A stretch of DNA of 64,000 bases from Rugalucina vietnamica. Its lineage: Eukaryota; Mollusca; Bivalvia; Lucinida; Lucinidae. The stretch is from the NCBI GenBank assembly GCA_964017185.1, contig OZ024869.1, positions 61,530,761 to 61,594,760 on the forward strand, read 5' to 3'. Shown piece after piece: positions 13,029-26,502 of this stretch; positions within the stretch are counted from its first letter, which is position 1; each line of letters opens with the position of its first letter. A program made the translations under genes and the position numbers. The notes beneath the pieces are model-generated. The model did not search any database and had not been told where the DNA came from. It saw only the letters and a list, made by a program, of their open reading frames with translations.

Positions 13029-13347
13029 AATTTCTCTCTTTCTTTGGTTTTCCCTACAGGCGTATCTTACTATACACTTTAATGGTTAAATTATTAAAGT
13101 AGATACAAAATCAATGAAATAAATAAATCAGCCTAGAGACAAACCTCCCTTAGGGACTGGCACAGGCTGATTTGGTCCACGCAATAGCCTATTGCAAATA
13201 AGATGCATACAGATATGCCATTATATACAAATGTTTTGTATTTGGTCCCTCTGTTACCTGGTCCCTAAATTATAGTCCTTGGTCATTTAGGGACCAGATC
13301 CCTGGTCCCTTGGTCCCTCAAGAAAAGTCCCTAAATTATACATTACC

Positions 13348-13850
13348 ATATCTCAGCAACCAAAAGCTGTAGAGATCGAGCTGAAATTGGTATCAAATGA
13401 TTGCTACGATCATATTTGATACAAAATTGATACAAAAAGTACCTAAAAGAACTTTATTCCCATCAGAATACCACTGACACTGATGTTTATACAGGCAATT
13501 GTAAAAGGGCATGAAAATAAGCATTTTTCGCACTGAAGTGACCTTTGACCTCAGTTTGCATTACTTTGTTGTAACAATTGTAACTGATTACACCATACAA
13601 ATGTATTAGATGTAATTTGTTTTTTGTTTTGTTTTTTTTTTTAAATGAAACTATTTCATAAGATACTGCTATAATGTTGAAATATCTTAAATTTTGCACT
13701 TAGTTGACCTTTGACCTATTTTTGGGACTCTGGGGCATTTTCAGACTTGGCATCCACCCTAGCGTGTATTGTTACACATTAAGGTACACATTGGGCATGG
13801 ATGCCAAAATGTACTCAAAAATGCCAACAGAAAAATATACGGGGGCTTGG
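13348..13850. other. Array remnant and short duplicated block with DR1 motifs
   Basis: The first 60 bp resume the 190-bp array. From about 13430 to 13740, two diverged blocks each contain TGACCTTTGACCT (13539-13551 and 13705-13717), the reverse complement of an ideal AGGTCA direct repeat with one-base spacer. No open frame. Confidence 0.5.
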
Positions 13851-15739
13851 GAGGCCAACTAAATGGGCAAAGATCATCCCGTATTTATATAAACTTTGTA
13901 GAGCTCCATACCCTGATGCTTCATGCCAATTTTCAAAATCATAGGCCTTCCGGTTCTGGAGAAGAAGAGGTTTTTGCTATTTATAGCCATGGCGGCCATC
14001 TTGGTCATGTGACCTGGATCATTTATATAAATTTTTGTTCCCCCTTCCTAAGGGTGCTCCACGTGAAGTTTGGCTTTGATTGGCCAAGCTGTTTCAGAGA
14101 AGAAGAATTTTGAATATTACCATTATATACATGTATTTAGCCCAGGGGCAGGGGAAGCAACCCCTAGCCATATTTTTCATAAACATAAATATTCCGCCCA
14201 TTTGCTCATTCCCAGCAAGTTTTCTGCAATAAAATGACATTTTACTAAATTTCCCCATTCAAATGCATTGGTGACCTAAGTTGACCTTGCTGTAAAATAA
14301 GTCAAGGTCATCCTAGGGTCATGATTTATATAAACTTTGTAGAGCTCCTCTCCCTGATGCTTCATGCAAAGTTTCAAAATCATAGTCCTTCTGATTCTGG
14401 AGAAGAAGATTTTTAAAGGTTTTTGCTATTTATAGCCATGGCGAACATCTTGGTCATGTGACCTTGACCATTGATATAAACTTTCATTCCCCCTTCCTAA
14501 GGATGCTCCACATGAAGTTTGGCTTTGATTGGCCAAGCTGTTTCAGAGAAGAAGAATTTTGAATATTACCATTATATTCATGTATTTAGCCCTGGGGCAG
14601 GGGCAGCAGCCCCTAGAGGCCATTTTTAATAAACATAAATATTCTGCCCATTTGCTCATTCCCAGCAAGTTTTCTACAATAAAATGACATTTTGCCACTT
14701 TTCCCCATTCAAATGCATTGGCGACCTAAGTTGACGTCGCTGTAAAATAAGTCAAGGTCATCCAGTGTCATGATTTATATAAATTTTGTAGAGCTCCTCA
14801 CCCTGATGCTTCATGCAAAGATTCAAAATCATAGGCCTTCTGGTTCTGGAGAAGAAGATTTTTAAAGGTTTTTGCTATTTATTTATAGCCATGGCGGCCA
14901 TCTTGGTCATGTGACCTGGACCATTGATATTAACTTTCATTCCCCCTTCCTATGGATGCTCCACATGAAGTTTGGCTTTGATTGACTAAGCCGTTTCAGA
15001 GAAAAAGATCTTTGAATATTACGGTAGTATACATGTATATTGCCCCGGGGTTGGGGCAGACCTGCCCCTGGGTTTTTTTTCAGAATCATAAATCTTCAGT
15101 CCATTTGCCCATTTGCATAAAGTTTTTCCCCTCAAATGACTTTTGACAATATTCCCCATTCAAATGCATGGACGACCTATGTTGACCTTGCCGTAAAATA
15201 CGTCAAGGTCATCCCAGGGTCATGATTTATATAAACTTTGTGGAGCTCCTCTCCCTAATGCTCCATGCGAAGTTTCAAAATCATAGGCCTTCTGGTTCTG
15301 GAGAAGAAGATTTTTTAAAGGTTTTTGCTATTTATAGCCATGGCGGCCATCTTGGTCATGTGACCTAGACCATTGATATAAACTTTCATTCCCCCTTCCT
15401 AAGGATGCTCCACATGAAGTTTGGCTTTGATTGGCCAAGCTGTTTCAGAGAAGAAGAATTTTGAATATTACCATTATATACATGTATATGGGGCAGGGGC
15501 AGCAACCCCTAGAGGCCATTTTTAACATACAGTCAAGGGACATAATTATTCGCCAGTCTAATACAAAATGGCTACTTGGGTAGTTTACCTTGTTACTTTA
15601 ACTGAGTCTAGCTATTTATAGAAATGGCCAATCAATACCTAATTAGCATATTTGTGTACACAAAACATATTTTGATGACATCACACAAAGTTTTTTGGTA
15701 GTCTGCTTCAAATGTAAACATTGTTGACAGAAAAAGAAG

Positions 15740-15874
15740 ATGGGTAAAAAAAGTAAAGAATTAGGGGGTGATGTTAGGCAAATGATCATAGAAAGCTACA
15801 GAAGCAATAAAAATATATCAGAATTGTCAAGAATATTTGGGATACCTAGGAGAACAGTTGGATCAATGATAAAA
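15740..15874 (+). pseudogene. Tc1-like transposase, N-terminal piece
   Basis: 45 codons from ATG: DVRQMIIESYRSNKNISELS then RIFGIPRRTVGSMIK, the first paired-like helix-turn-helix DNA-binding domain of Tc1 transposases (the [ILV]-x-[EK]-[IL]-[AS]-x-x-[FL]-G-I-[PS] pattern). The frame is broken by PL1 at 15875. The continuation at 17685 restores K-K...GSVENRSGRGRKR when the insert and its terminal AA are removed. Confidence 0.9.
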
Positions 15875-17682
15875 CCAGAGGACCAATGGTCCTGTAAACG
15901 CTCACCTGAGTCTGCTGCATATACCAATAAACATGTTTGAATATTATGGTATTTAACCCCAGTGCAGGGGCAGATGAAGCCCTTGGGCCGTTTTCTTTTT
16001 TCAGACTAATCAATATTCTGTCCATGGATGCTTCATGCCAAGTTTCATTAAAATCAATCTATTGGTTTCAGAGAAGAAGATATTTGAAGGGTTTTTACCA
16101 TATATGGGCATGGTGGCCATCTTGGTCATGTGACTTAGATTATTAACATACACATTGGTTCCCCCATCCTATAGATGCTCCACATAAAATTTGGCTTCAA
16201 TTGGCCAAGTGGTTTTAGAGGAGTGGATGTTTGAATATTATGGTAATATACATGTATATTGCCCCGGGGTGTGGACATATGAGTCCATTTTTTTTCAGAA
16301 TCATTAATATTTAGTCCTACTACCCATTTCCTGCAAGATTTTCACCTCAAATGACTTTTTAAAAGTTTTCCACATTCCAATGCATTGGCGACCTTAGAAT
16401 GTTGACCTTGTCGTAAAATAGGTCAAGGTCACCACAGGGTCATGATTTATATATACATTGTTGTACTTCAGCCATTGGTGCTTCATACCAAGTTTCTTTG
16501 AAATCGGTCCTCAAAATTCGGAGAAGAAGATTTTTGAAGGGTTTTTACCATATATGGGCATGGCAGCCATCTTGGTTATGTGAACTAGATAATTTATATA
16601 TACATTAATTCCCCCATTCCATAGATGTTTCACATACAATTTGGCTTTGATTCGCCAAGCGGTTTCAGAGGAGAAGATGTTTGAATATTATGGTAATATA
16701 CATGTATATTGCCCCGGGGTGGGGGCAGATGAGCCCCTGGGGTCCAATTTTTTCAGAATCATTAATATTCAGTCCTACTGCCCATTTCCTGCAAGACTTT
16801 CACTTTAAATGACATTTTAAAAGTTTTCCCTATTCAAATGCATTGGCGACCTATGTTGCCCTTGCCGTGAAATAAGTCAAGGTCATCACAGGGTCATGAT
16901 TTATATATACATTGTAGTGCTTGAGCCATCGGTGCTTCATGCCAAGTTTCTTTGAAATCGATCCACCTGTTCTGGAGAAGAAGATTTTTGAAGGGTTTTT
17001 AACATATATGGGCATGGTGACCTGGATTATTTATATACACATTGATTACCCCTTCCTATTGATGCTTCACATAAAATTTGGCTTTGATTGGCCAAGCGGT
17101 TTCAGAGGAGATGATGTTTGAATATTATGGTAATATACATGTATATTGCCCGGGGGTGGGGGCATATGAGCCCCTGGGGTCCAATTTTTTTCAGAATCAT
17201 TAATATTCAGTCCTACTGCTCATTTTCTGCAAGATTTTTCCTTTAAATTACAATTTAACAATTTTTCCCATTCAAATGCAAAGGCGACCTATGTTGACCT
17301 TGCCGTAAAATAGGTCAAGGTCACCGCAAGGTCATGATTTATATACACATTGTAGTACTTGAGTCATCGATGCTTCATGCCAAATTTGGTTGAAATCGGT
17401 CCAGTGGTTCCGGAGAAGAAGATTTTTGAAGGGTTTTTACCATATATGGGCATGGCGGCCATCTTGGTCATGTGACCTGGATTATTTATATACACATTGG
17501 TTCCCCCTTCCCATAGATGCTTCATGTAAAATTTGGCTTTGATTGGCCAAGCTGTTTCAGAGAAGAAGATCTTTGAAAATGGTGGACGACGGACGGACGG
17601 ACGGACGACGGACGGACGGACGGACGACGGAGCATGGGTATACTATAAGCTCACCTTGTGAGCCTGACGGCTCAGGTGAGCT
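15875..17682 (+). mobile_element. PL1 element inside Tc1 transposase (first insertion)
   Basis: Complete ends (CCAGAGGACC ... GGTGAGCT) and a GGACGGAC/GGACGAC microsatellite at 17584-17632. It has an internal deletion after the first half unit (text jumps from CAATATTCTGTCCATGG to GATGCTTCATG at about 16025). It targets an A run (ATAAAA). The host frame is restored if the two A's after GAGCT are counted as element sequence. Confidence 0.9.
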
Positions 17683-17684
17683 AA

Positions 17685-18050
17685 AAATGTCATGATTTTG
17701 GCTCTGTAGAAAACAGGAGTGGGAGGGGTAGGAAGAGACTATTCAGTGACAGGGACACTACTCAGCTTTCTCGGGTTGTAAAACAAAACAGGAGAAGACC
17801 ACTTCAGGATATAACTACCATCATTAATGAGGGCAAGGACCATACTTTCTGTACAAAAACTGTTCAGAGAAAATTAAATGAACTAGGCTACAAGCGGCGG
17901 GTGGCAAAGAAGCAGGTTGTTTTAAGAGAAGTGAACAAGAAAAAGCGGGTTGCCTGGGCCAAGGAGAGAAAAAACTGGTCAGTTGATGCACAATGTAGAA
18001 AGTGGATATTTAGTGATGAAAGCCAAATAGTGATAGGAAAGAATAACAAA
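17685..18050 (+). pseudogene. Tc1-like transposase, central piece
   Basis: 122 codons exactly in frame with the flanking pieces. It contains GSVENRSGRGRKR, the GRPR-type AT-hook-like linker that ends the first half of the DNA-binding region. The second HTH region follows (TKTVQRKLNELGYKRRVAKK), then WAKERKNWSVD and KWIFSDES, which carries the first catalytic aspartate. PL1 interrupts again at 18051, inside GKNNK. Confidence 0.9.
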
Positions 18051-19789
18051 CCAGAGGACCAATGGTCCTGTAAACGCTCACCTGAGATCAGCTGCATATA
18101 CCAATAAACATGTTTGAATATTGTGGTATTTAACTCCAGTGCAGGGGCAGATAAGCCCTTGGGCCATTTTCTTTTTTCAGAATCTTCAATATTCTGTCCA
18201 TTTACCAATTTCCTGTTGGCTTTTTCCTTCAAATGACATTTTAACAGTTTTCCCAATTCAGATGCACAGGCAACCCATGTTGACCTTGCCATAAACTTGG
18301 TCAAGGTCATCACAGGGTCATGATTTATATATACATTGGAGTACTTTAGCCATCAATGCCTCACGCCAAGTTTCCTTGAAATCAGTCTATTGGTTTCAGA
18401 GAAGATGATTTTTGAAGAGTTTTTACCATATATGGGCATGGCGGCCATCTTGGTCATGTGACCTAGATTATTTATATACATATTGATTCCCCCATTCTAT
18501 AGATGCTTCACTTAAAATTTGGCTTTGTTTGGCCATGCGGTTTCAGAGGAGAAGACGTTTGAATATTATGGAAATATACATGTATATTGCCCCGGGGTGG
18601 GGGCACATGAGCCCCTGGGGTCCAATTTTTTTCAGAATCATTAATATCCAGTCCTACTGCCCATTTCCTGCAAGACTTTTACTTTAAATGACATTTTAAA
18701 AGTTTTCCCCATTCAAATGCATTGGTGACCTATGTTGACCTTCCCGTAAAATAGGTCAAGGTCATCACAGGGTCATGATTTATATACACATTGTAGTGCT
18801 TGAGCCATTGATGCTTCGTGCCAAGTTTCGTTTTTTCAGAATCATTAATATCCAGTCCTACTGCCCATTTCCTGCAAGACTTTTACTTTAAATGACATTT
18901 TAAAAGTTTTCCCCATTCAAATGCATTGGTGACCTATGTTGACCTTCCCGTAAAATAGGTCAAGGTCATCACAGGGTCATGATTTATATACACATTGTAG
19001 TGCTTGAGCCATTGATGCTTCGTGCCAAGTTTCGTTGAAATCGGTCAACCGGTTCTGGAGAAGAAGATTTTTGAACGGTTTTTACCATATATGGGCATGG
19101 CGGCCATCTTGGTCATGTGACCTGGATTTTTTATATACATATTTGTTACCCCTTCCTATTGATGCTTCACATAAAATTTCGCTTTGATTGGCCAAGCGGT
19201 TTCAGAGGAGAAGATGTTTGAATATTATGGAGATATACATGTATATTGCCCCGGGGTGGGGGCGGATGAGCCCCTGGTGCCCAATTTTTTTCAGAATCAT
19301 TAATATTCAGTCCTACTGCTCATTTTCTGCAAGATTTTTCCTTTAAATGACAATTTAACAATTTTTCCCATTCAAATGCATTCGCGACCTATGTTGACCT
19401 TGCCGTAAAATAGGTCAAGGTCATCATAGGGTCATGATTTATATATACATTGTAGTGCTTGAGCCATTAATGCTTCATGCCAAGTTTGGTTGAAATCGGT
19501 CCAGTGGTTCCGGAGAAGAAGATTTTTGAAGGGTTTTTACCATATATGGGCATGGCGGCCATCTTGGTCATGTGACCTGGATTATTTATATATACATTGG
19601 TTCCCCCTTCCCATAGATGCTTCATGTAAAATTTGGCTTTGATTGGCCAAGCGGTTTCAGAGGAGAAGATCTTTGAAAATGGTGGACGACGGACGGACGG
19701 ACGACGGACGGACGACGGACGGACGGACGGACGACGGAGCATGGGTATACTATAAGCTCACCTTGTGAGCCTGACGGCTCAGGTGAGCT
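18051..19789 (+). mobile_element. PL1 element inside Tc1 transposase (second insertion)
   Basis: Complete copy, sister of 8835-10361. It differs by a 204-bp internal direct duplication (about 18629-18832 repeated from 18833), whose junction is the abrupt AGTTTCG-TTTTTTCAG at about 18830. The microsatellite is at 19683-19735. The target A run is AACAAA. Confidence 0.9.
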
Positions 19790-19791
19790 AA

Positions 19792-20322
19792 ATATATATC
19801 TGGAGAAAGGACTCTGAAGTGAACAACCCCCATGTAATCAGTAAAGCTCCTAGGGGTAGGGTGAGTTTAATGGTCTGGGGATGCATATGCTATGCAGGTG
19901 TTGGAACTTAAACACATGTGGACGGTAATATAAATGCCCTGAAATATATAAACATTATTGATAATAACCTGTGGCCAGTAATTGCCCGTCATTTCCCCGA
20001 TGGAAACTATACCTTCATGGATGACAATGCCCCTGTACATAGAGCCCATGTTGTAGATGAATACTGGGAAAATAATGATATCAATCACACAGAATGGCCT
20101 GCACAGTCCCCTGACTTAAATCCAATAGAAAATATCTGGCTGAAACTCAAAAGAGACATAGAACCACAAGCTGTGAACATTCACACCAAAAATGACCTGT
20201 TAGCTGCCGTGCGCCATAGCTGGGAAAACATCGAGCCAGCTTATGTTCAAGGCCTCTACAGCACAATACCAGCTAGATTAAAGAAAGTAATAAGAATGAA
20301 GGGCAATTTGACCAAATATTGA
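19792..20322 (+). pseudogene. Tc1-like transposase, C-terminal piece
   Basis: 176 codons plus stop: IYIWRKDSEV, VWGCICYAG, the second catalytic Asp in FMDDNAPVHRA, and the catalytic Glu in QSPDLNPIENIW. Thirty-four residues separate the last two, the DD34E spacing of Tc1. One nonsense codon (TAA, 19909-19911) lies before HVDGNIN. With it, the total would be 343 codons, a full-length transposase. The two PL1 insertions plus this stop make it non-functional. Confidence 0.92.
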
Positions 20323-21343
20323 GGTAAGGTGTTCATTATTTACTAAGAAATGCTTATTGAAAGTTTGCCTTAATTTTTTCTGTTTTTGGTGGCCATATTG
20401 AAAGTGGCGAATAATTATGTCCCTTGACTGTAAATATTCTGTCCATTTGCTCATTCCCAGCAAGTTTTCTGCAATAAAATGACATTTTGCCACTTTTCCC
20501 CATTCAAATGCATTGGTGACCTAAGTTGACCTTGCTGTAAAATAAGTCACGGTCGTCCAAGGGTCATGATTTATATAAACTTTGTAGAGCTCCTCTCCCT
20601 GATGCTTCATGCGAAGTTTCAAAATCATAGGCCTTCTGGTTCTGGAGAAGAAGATTTTTAAAGGTTTTTGCTATTTAAAGCCATGGCGGCCATCTTGGTC
20701 ATGTGACCTGGACCATTGATATAAACTTTCATTCCCCTTTTCTAAGGATGCTCCGCATGATGTTTGGCTTTGATTGGCCCAGCGGTATCAGAGAAGAAGA
20801 TCTTTGAATATTACGGTAATATACATGTGTACTGCCCAGGGGTTGGGGCAGACCTGCCCCTGGGATCCTTTTTTTTTTTCAGAATCATAAATCTTCAGTC
20901 CATTTGCCCATTTGCATAAAGTTTTTTCCCTCCTATGATATTTTGACAATTTTCCCCATTCAAATGCATGGGCGACCTATGTTGACCTTGCCGTAAAATA
21001 GGTCAAGGTCATCCAAGGGTCATGATTTATATAAACTTTGTAGAGCTTCTCACCCTGATACTTCATGCCAAGTTTCAAAATCGTAGGCCTTCTGGTTCTG
21101 GAGAAGATTTTTAAAGGTTTTTACTATTTATAGCCATGGCGGCCATCTTGGTCAAGTGACCTGGACCATTTATATAAACTTTCGTTCCCCCTTCCTTAGG
21201 ATGCTCCACATGAAGTTTGGCTTTGATTGGCCAACAGTTTCAGAGGAGAAGATCTTTGAAATTGTGGACAGAAGACGACGGACGGACGATGGAGCATGGC
21301 CATCCTATAAGCTCACCTTGTGAGCCTTAGGCTCAGGTGAGCT

Positions 21344-22664
<1,321 letters not shown>

Positions 22665-22666
22665 AT

Positions 22667-24414
22667 GAGCCGCCACATGGGAAAACCGACAATCTGCGTA
22701 GGCAATAAGAGCTGTCGCAGGACAGCGTAGCTCGCCTGACTTGTACTTTGTCACTAAACTTATCAAAATCTATGACCCATGACCTTGACCTCAAGGTGGC
22801 TCAGGTGGGTTGTGATGGTACAGCATAAAATTTCAGACCAATATCCACAAACATGCAAAGTTTTAACTTGATCCATCAACATAGAGATATATAGATCTTT
22901 AACCCAAAACTTTAACCAAAAATTTCTAAGGCCATGACCTTGACCTCAAGTTGACCCAGGGTGGGTCATAATGGTACAGCATAAAACTTCAGACCAATAT
23001 CTACCAACACGCGAAGTATCAACTTGATCCATCTACATGTTCAAGAGACTTCTAAAAACTTTAACCGAAAACATTAACAAAAAAATTCTAAGTCTGTGAC
23101 CTTGACCTCAAGGTCACTCAGGGTGGGTCATGATGGTACTGCATAAAACTTCAGACCAATATCTACCAACATGCAAAGTATCGACTTGATCCATCAACAC
23201 ATTCAAGAGATATAGACTTCTAAAAACTTTAATGAAAAAGTCACTAGAGCATGAAATATAGGTCAAGGTCACTAGATCAATGTGGGTGCAGAGTCGGGAC
23301 ATCAAGGAGAAGCCATATGCAAGGTTTGATGGTTGTAGGCTTTATAGTTGATGAGATATTAAGGGTTGGCTTAAAAAATGACAAAGTCACTGGAGCATGA
23401 AATATAGGTCAAGGTCAGTAGATCAATGTGGGTGCCGAGTCGGGACATCGAGGAGAAGCCATATGCAAGGTTTGATGGTTGTAGGCTTTATAGTTGATGA
23501 GATATTAAGGGTTGGTGTCAAAAATGACAAAGTCACTAGAGCACGAAATATAGGTCAAGGTCACTAGGTGAATGTGGGTGCTGAGTCAGGACATCAAGGA
23601 GAAGTCATATGCAAGGTTTGATGGTTGTAGGCTTTATAGTTGATGAGATATTAAGAGTTGGCTTCAAAAATGACAAAGTCCCTAGAGCACGAAATATAGG
23701 TCAAGGTCACTAGATCAACGTAAGTGCAAAGTCGGGACATCGAGGAGAAGCCATATCCAAGGTTTGATGGTTGTAGGCTTTATAGTTGATGAGATATTTA
23801 GGGTTGGCTTAAAAAATGACAAAGTCACTGGAGCATGAAATATAGGTCAAGGTCAGTAGGTCAATGTGGGTGCCGAGTCGGGACATCGAGGAGAAGCCTT
23901 ATGTAAGGTTTGACAGTTCTAGGCTTTACAGTTGATGAGAAACTAACACAGCATCTGAGCATTGTACAAAGGTGTCCTAGATATTGACCTCTAGCCCCAC
24001 CCCCAGGCATGACCCCACAAGTTCCTTCACACTAAATCACAGAGGACCCTCATATGTAGCAATGTTCCAAATATGAATGATTTCTGGTCAGTGACTATCA
24101 AGATATAACAATTTTAAAAACTTTAACCGAAAGTGTGACGCGGACGCGGACGTAAACGTACACGTAAACGTAAACGGAGATGACCGGGGTTACTACAATA
24201 GCTCTATGCACTTCGTGCAGGCGAGCTAAAAATAAAGGCGCAGATCAGCTGCAAAGCTGATCAGCGCCTTTGAATTTGATACTCGGATAGTACAGTTCCT
24301 CTTCTACTTAAATCAGAAATTTCAAGATTCTAGCTTTTTTCTGTGACTGTACAGGTCGGTTTATGTCGGACCTGGTCAGAAACCATGTTGTTGGTTTTTC
24401 CCACGAGGCGGCTC
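22667..24414. mobile_element. GAGCC-ended MITE interrupted by PL2
   Basis: Left end GAGCCGCCACATGGGAAAAC, right end ...CCACGAGGCGGCTC, flanked by AAAT on both sides (22663-22666, 24415-24418). Without the PL2 insert (22706-24227) it is about 226 bp, like copies at 24508, 28784 and 38942. The interior holds a CAGATCAGCTGCAAAGCTGATCAGCGC hairpin region, written here only to locate it near 24240-24265. Confidence 0.8.
22706..24227 (+). mobile_element. PL2 element, complete
   Basis: Left hairpin GCTGTC-GCAG-GACAGC, then AGCTCGCCTG, which is complementary to CAGGCGAGCT at the right end. There are two successive tandem blocks: about 155-bp units with TGACCTTGACCTCAAGG (22780-23220), and five units of about 150 bp with GGGACATCGAGGAGAAGCC (23220-23940). 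The CTAGCCCCACCCCC module shared with PL3/PL5 follows, then a GTAAAC/GGACGC microsatellite (24135-24178), and hairpin TGCAC-TTC-GTGCA. Confidence 0.85.
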
Positions 24415-24507
24415 AAATAATGATGGTCTTTCTCAACAACCACTGTGCGGCCACAGCATAATCTAGATGTTCACCTAGGAGTCTAAGACTCAGCTGAGCT
24501 AAAATAT

Positions 24508-24724
24508 GAGCCTGTGCGTGAGAAAACCAACAATTTGGATTTCCGACCAGGTCTGACACAAACCGGACTGTACAGTCACAGAAGATGGTTAGAGGCAGGA
24601 AATTTTGGATTTATAAAGTAGAGGAATTGTACTATCCGTGTAGCGAAAACAAAGGTAACCACAAACCTGATCTGAGCCTTTGTTTTCGCCAATGCAGATT
24701 GGTGGTTTTCCAATGTGGCGGCTC
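24508..24724. mobile_element. GAGCC-ended MITE copy
   Basis: Starts GAGCCTGTGCGTGAGAAAAC and ends ...CAATGTGGCGGCTC. It is inverted relative to the first copy and similar inside (GTAGCGAAAACAAAGG). The flanking ATAT/AATT does not match perfectly. Confidence 0.7.
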
Positions 24725-24921
24725 AATTATGGATCCTCTTCAATACTGATACACATTCCATAATATGGAAAAGTTCATGGTCATAGCTCTGATGGTTCTT
24801 GACCAAGCGTACATGCAGGAAGGCATGCTGGGAAAGACATAAATGCATCTTTTCTTGTTGGACTAATATAATGCCCTTTCTTGTAAGAAGTAAAACAGTA
24901 TCATGAGGATTATTGCTTGTA

Positions 24922-25938
24922 CGTAGGCTGTCCGGAAAGTTTTGAGACTGTGTCTATATCTCAATAACTTTTCAAGAGAATCAGTTGTAATTTTACACAG
25001 GTATATGACATTATATCATAAGTTATTGCTGAAAATTTCAGCATATTTGCTCAGCGGGAACATATTGATATAATCATTTTAATACGAGCATGTTGCTACT
25101 CTCGGAGCACTTTGACGTCAATAACGTCGCGCCCGTTATGATTTTACAAGAAAGACCTGGCTGATCGGGTGCATTTTAAAGTGGCTCTCAAGGTCATCGG
25201 GCACCAACGCTTGATAGTTTCAAGTTTATTTGATTATTCTGAGGGCAACAATACAAAATATATCAGGAAAACACATTCGTTTTCATTTGGCTACCTCCAA
25301 ACTCTTTTGCGCCGATTTTAAATGGGGTTTCGCTTTTCGCACGCATCGAACGGCCTGTAGCCCTTCCTCTTATCACCGATTTCCTGACAAAAACTTTTCG
25401 AAAAAGCGAAAAATTAATGATCTTGCATAGCCTGGACTTTGTTCAACCAACAGTGAGAAATTTTGATTAGATTTGTGAACTCATTACGGCAGGAACACTG
25501 TATGATAAAAAAGCGCTGCTTCATCCGATGCGGCGACGTCGAGTTTCTTGCCAACATTTTGATCGACACATACACTTCTGTTAGCTTTTGCAAAGTTGAT
25601 AACCGTCGAAAGACCATGGAATTTTGCGAACACATTAAACAAATGATGGCGTGATACCATGCAAATTGTTGCTGTATTTAAAAGCCATATGGCCAATTTG
25701 TGGGCAATTGTTTTCTTGTCTCCAGGTTTTAGACAACACAAAATTCAAAGTGCTCCGAGAAGCGCCACATCGGTTGCCTTGGAGACCAATATTTCCAAGT
25801 GTATGTAGGTTTTGATTCAAATTTTCCCATATATTATTCAGGAAGGCCTTTTCTTTAAACTCATATATCTTAATTTGTATAGCATAAAATATTTTTTAAG
25901 ATATCGGCACAGTCCTAAAACTTTCCGGACAACCCTCG
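24922..25938. mobile_element. Mariner-type element, degenerate
   Basis: Ends CGTAGGCTGTCCGGAAAGTT and, inverted, CGAGGGTTGTCCGGAAAGTT, flanked by TA on both sides (24920-24921, 25939-25940). TIRs are about 31 bp. The 1.0-kb interior has overlapping short open frames on both strands (25230-25820) but I cannot identify a DDE/D transposase, so it is either decayed or non-autonomous. Confidence 0.8.
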
Positions 25939-25940
25939 TA

Positions 25941-26502
25941 ATTTCAGACTACATTTGACCTGAGCATTAATATGGTCAACCCAGGTCACAATTTGAACAA
26001 ATTAAGATGGTATAAGTGTTCATTCCTACATTAAAAGTTTTGCCAAAACTAGTCCATCAATTCAGATACCTAAAGCCTTACTTACCGTGTTTGGCAAAAG
26101 ATGGCCAGGAGGTTTCTTAGAAAACCAAGTTTCCAATTTAATGTGTAAATAACCCTTGGCCAAGGTCAAGAAATGGGATTGGCCAAGAACAATCACATAC
26201 TTTCATTTACTCAATCAAGACATCGCACAATGATGTACAGTGTTATAATGTAAATGTCTTAAATTGTCATGTTATGTGACTTGAGAGAAACGAAGTGTAT
26301 GTTGATTCATTTAATATACTGACTTTTAGCTCATCTTCAGCAAGAGAATCATTTCACCAAGTCGAATCCCCTAGTAAAGTATTGTTGTTTTGGTATAGCA
26401 CTTGCAAAGTTTTCAGATTCAGATTCAGTTACCTCTACACAAACCTTGGCTTTGATGGAGATCTTTGATTGCCAGGTGGGGAGAAGAGCTTTTATATTTG
26501 AC
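25941..26502. other. Intron 5 sequence, no feature
   Basis: No exon, repeat or RNA gene recognised. It resembles single-copy intron with TGACCTTGGCC-like scraps near 26155-26175. Confidence 0.4.

Larger units (their letters stand above)
12038..13347. mobile_element. Foldback element with long TIRs
   Basis: Begins GGTAATGTATAATTTAGGGA and ends with its complement ...CATTACC. The inverted arms extend about 200 bp imperfectly (GGGACCAGGGACC, CAAATACAAAA, TTGCAATAGG, AATCAGCCTG). The interior has a (CT)n tract and a palindromic MITE (12744-13028) and no transposase. It lies within the 190-bp tandem array. Confidence 0.7.
15530..20430 (+). mobile_element. Tc1-like transposon with two PL1 insertions
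   Basis: Terminal inverted repeats CAGTCAAGGGACATAATTAT and its complement are flanked by TA duplications (15528-15529 and 20431-20432). Removing the two PL1 inserts leaves about 1.35 kb, normal for the family. The transposase is plus-strand in three pieces (15740-15874, 17685-18050, 19792-20322). Perfect TIRs of at least 25 bp suggest fairly recent activity before the PL1 insertions disabled it. Confidence 0.93.
13851..21343 (+). mobile_element. Diverged PL1 element split by a Tc1 transposon
   Basis: Diverged PL1 core units (about 400 bp; TTTATAGCCATGGCGGCCAT, GATGCTCCACATGAAG) occupy 13851-15529 and 20433-21300. They are followed by a degraded GACGGACG microsatellite (21268-21292) and a normal right hairpin to GAGCT at 21343. 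The two halves join at ...AAACA-TA-AATATTCT, matching intact units, so Tc1 landed on this TA. The left end is not visible. Confidence 0.75.

Noticed and set aside
15875-17682. PL1 considered as a Helitron with canonical CTRR end
   Set aside because: GAGCTAA superficially gives CTAA, but insertion is between A and A rather than A and T, the hairpin runs up to the end, and there is a subterminal inverted repeat. Helentron/pearl-type fits better.
25414-25741. Short minus-strand frames within the mariner-type element as a transposase
   Set aside because: No DD-D/E signature or helix-turn-helix could be read in any frame; several frames overlap on both strands.
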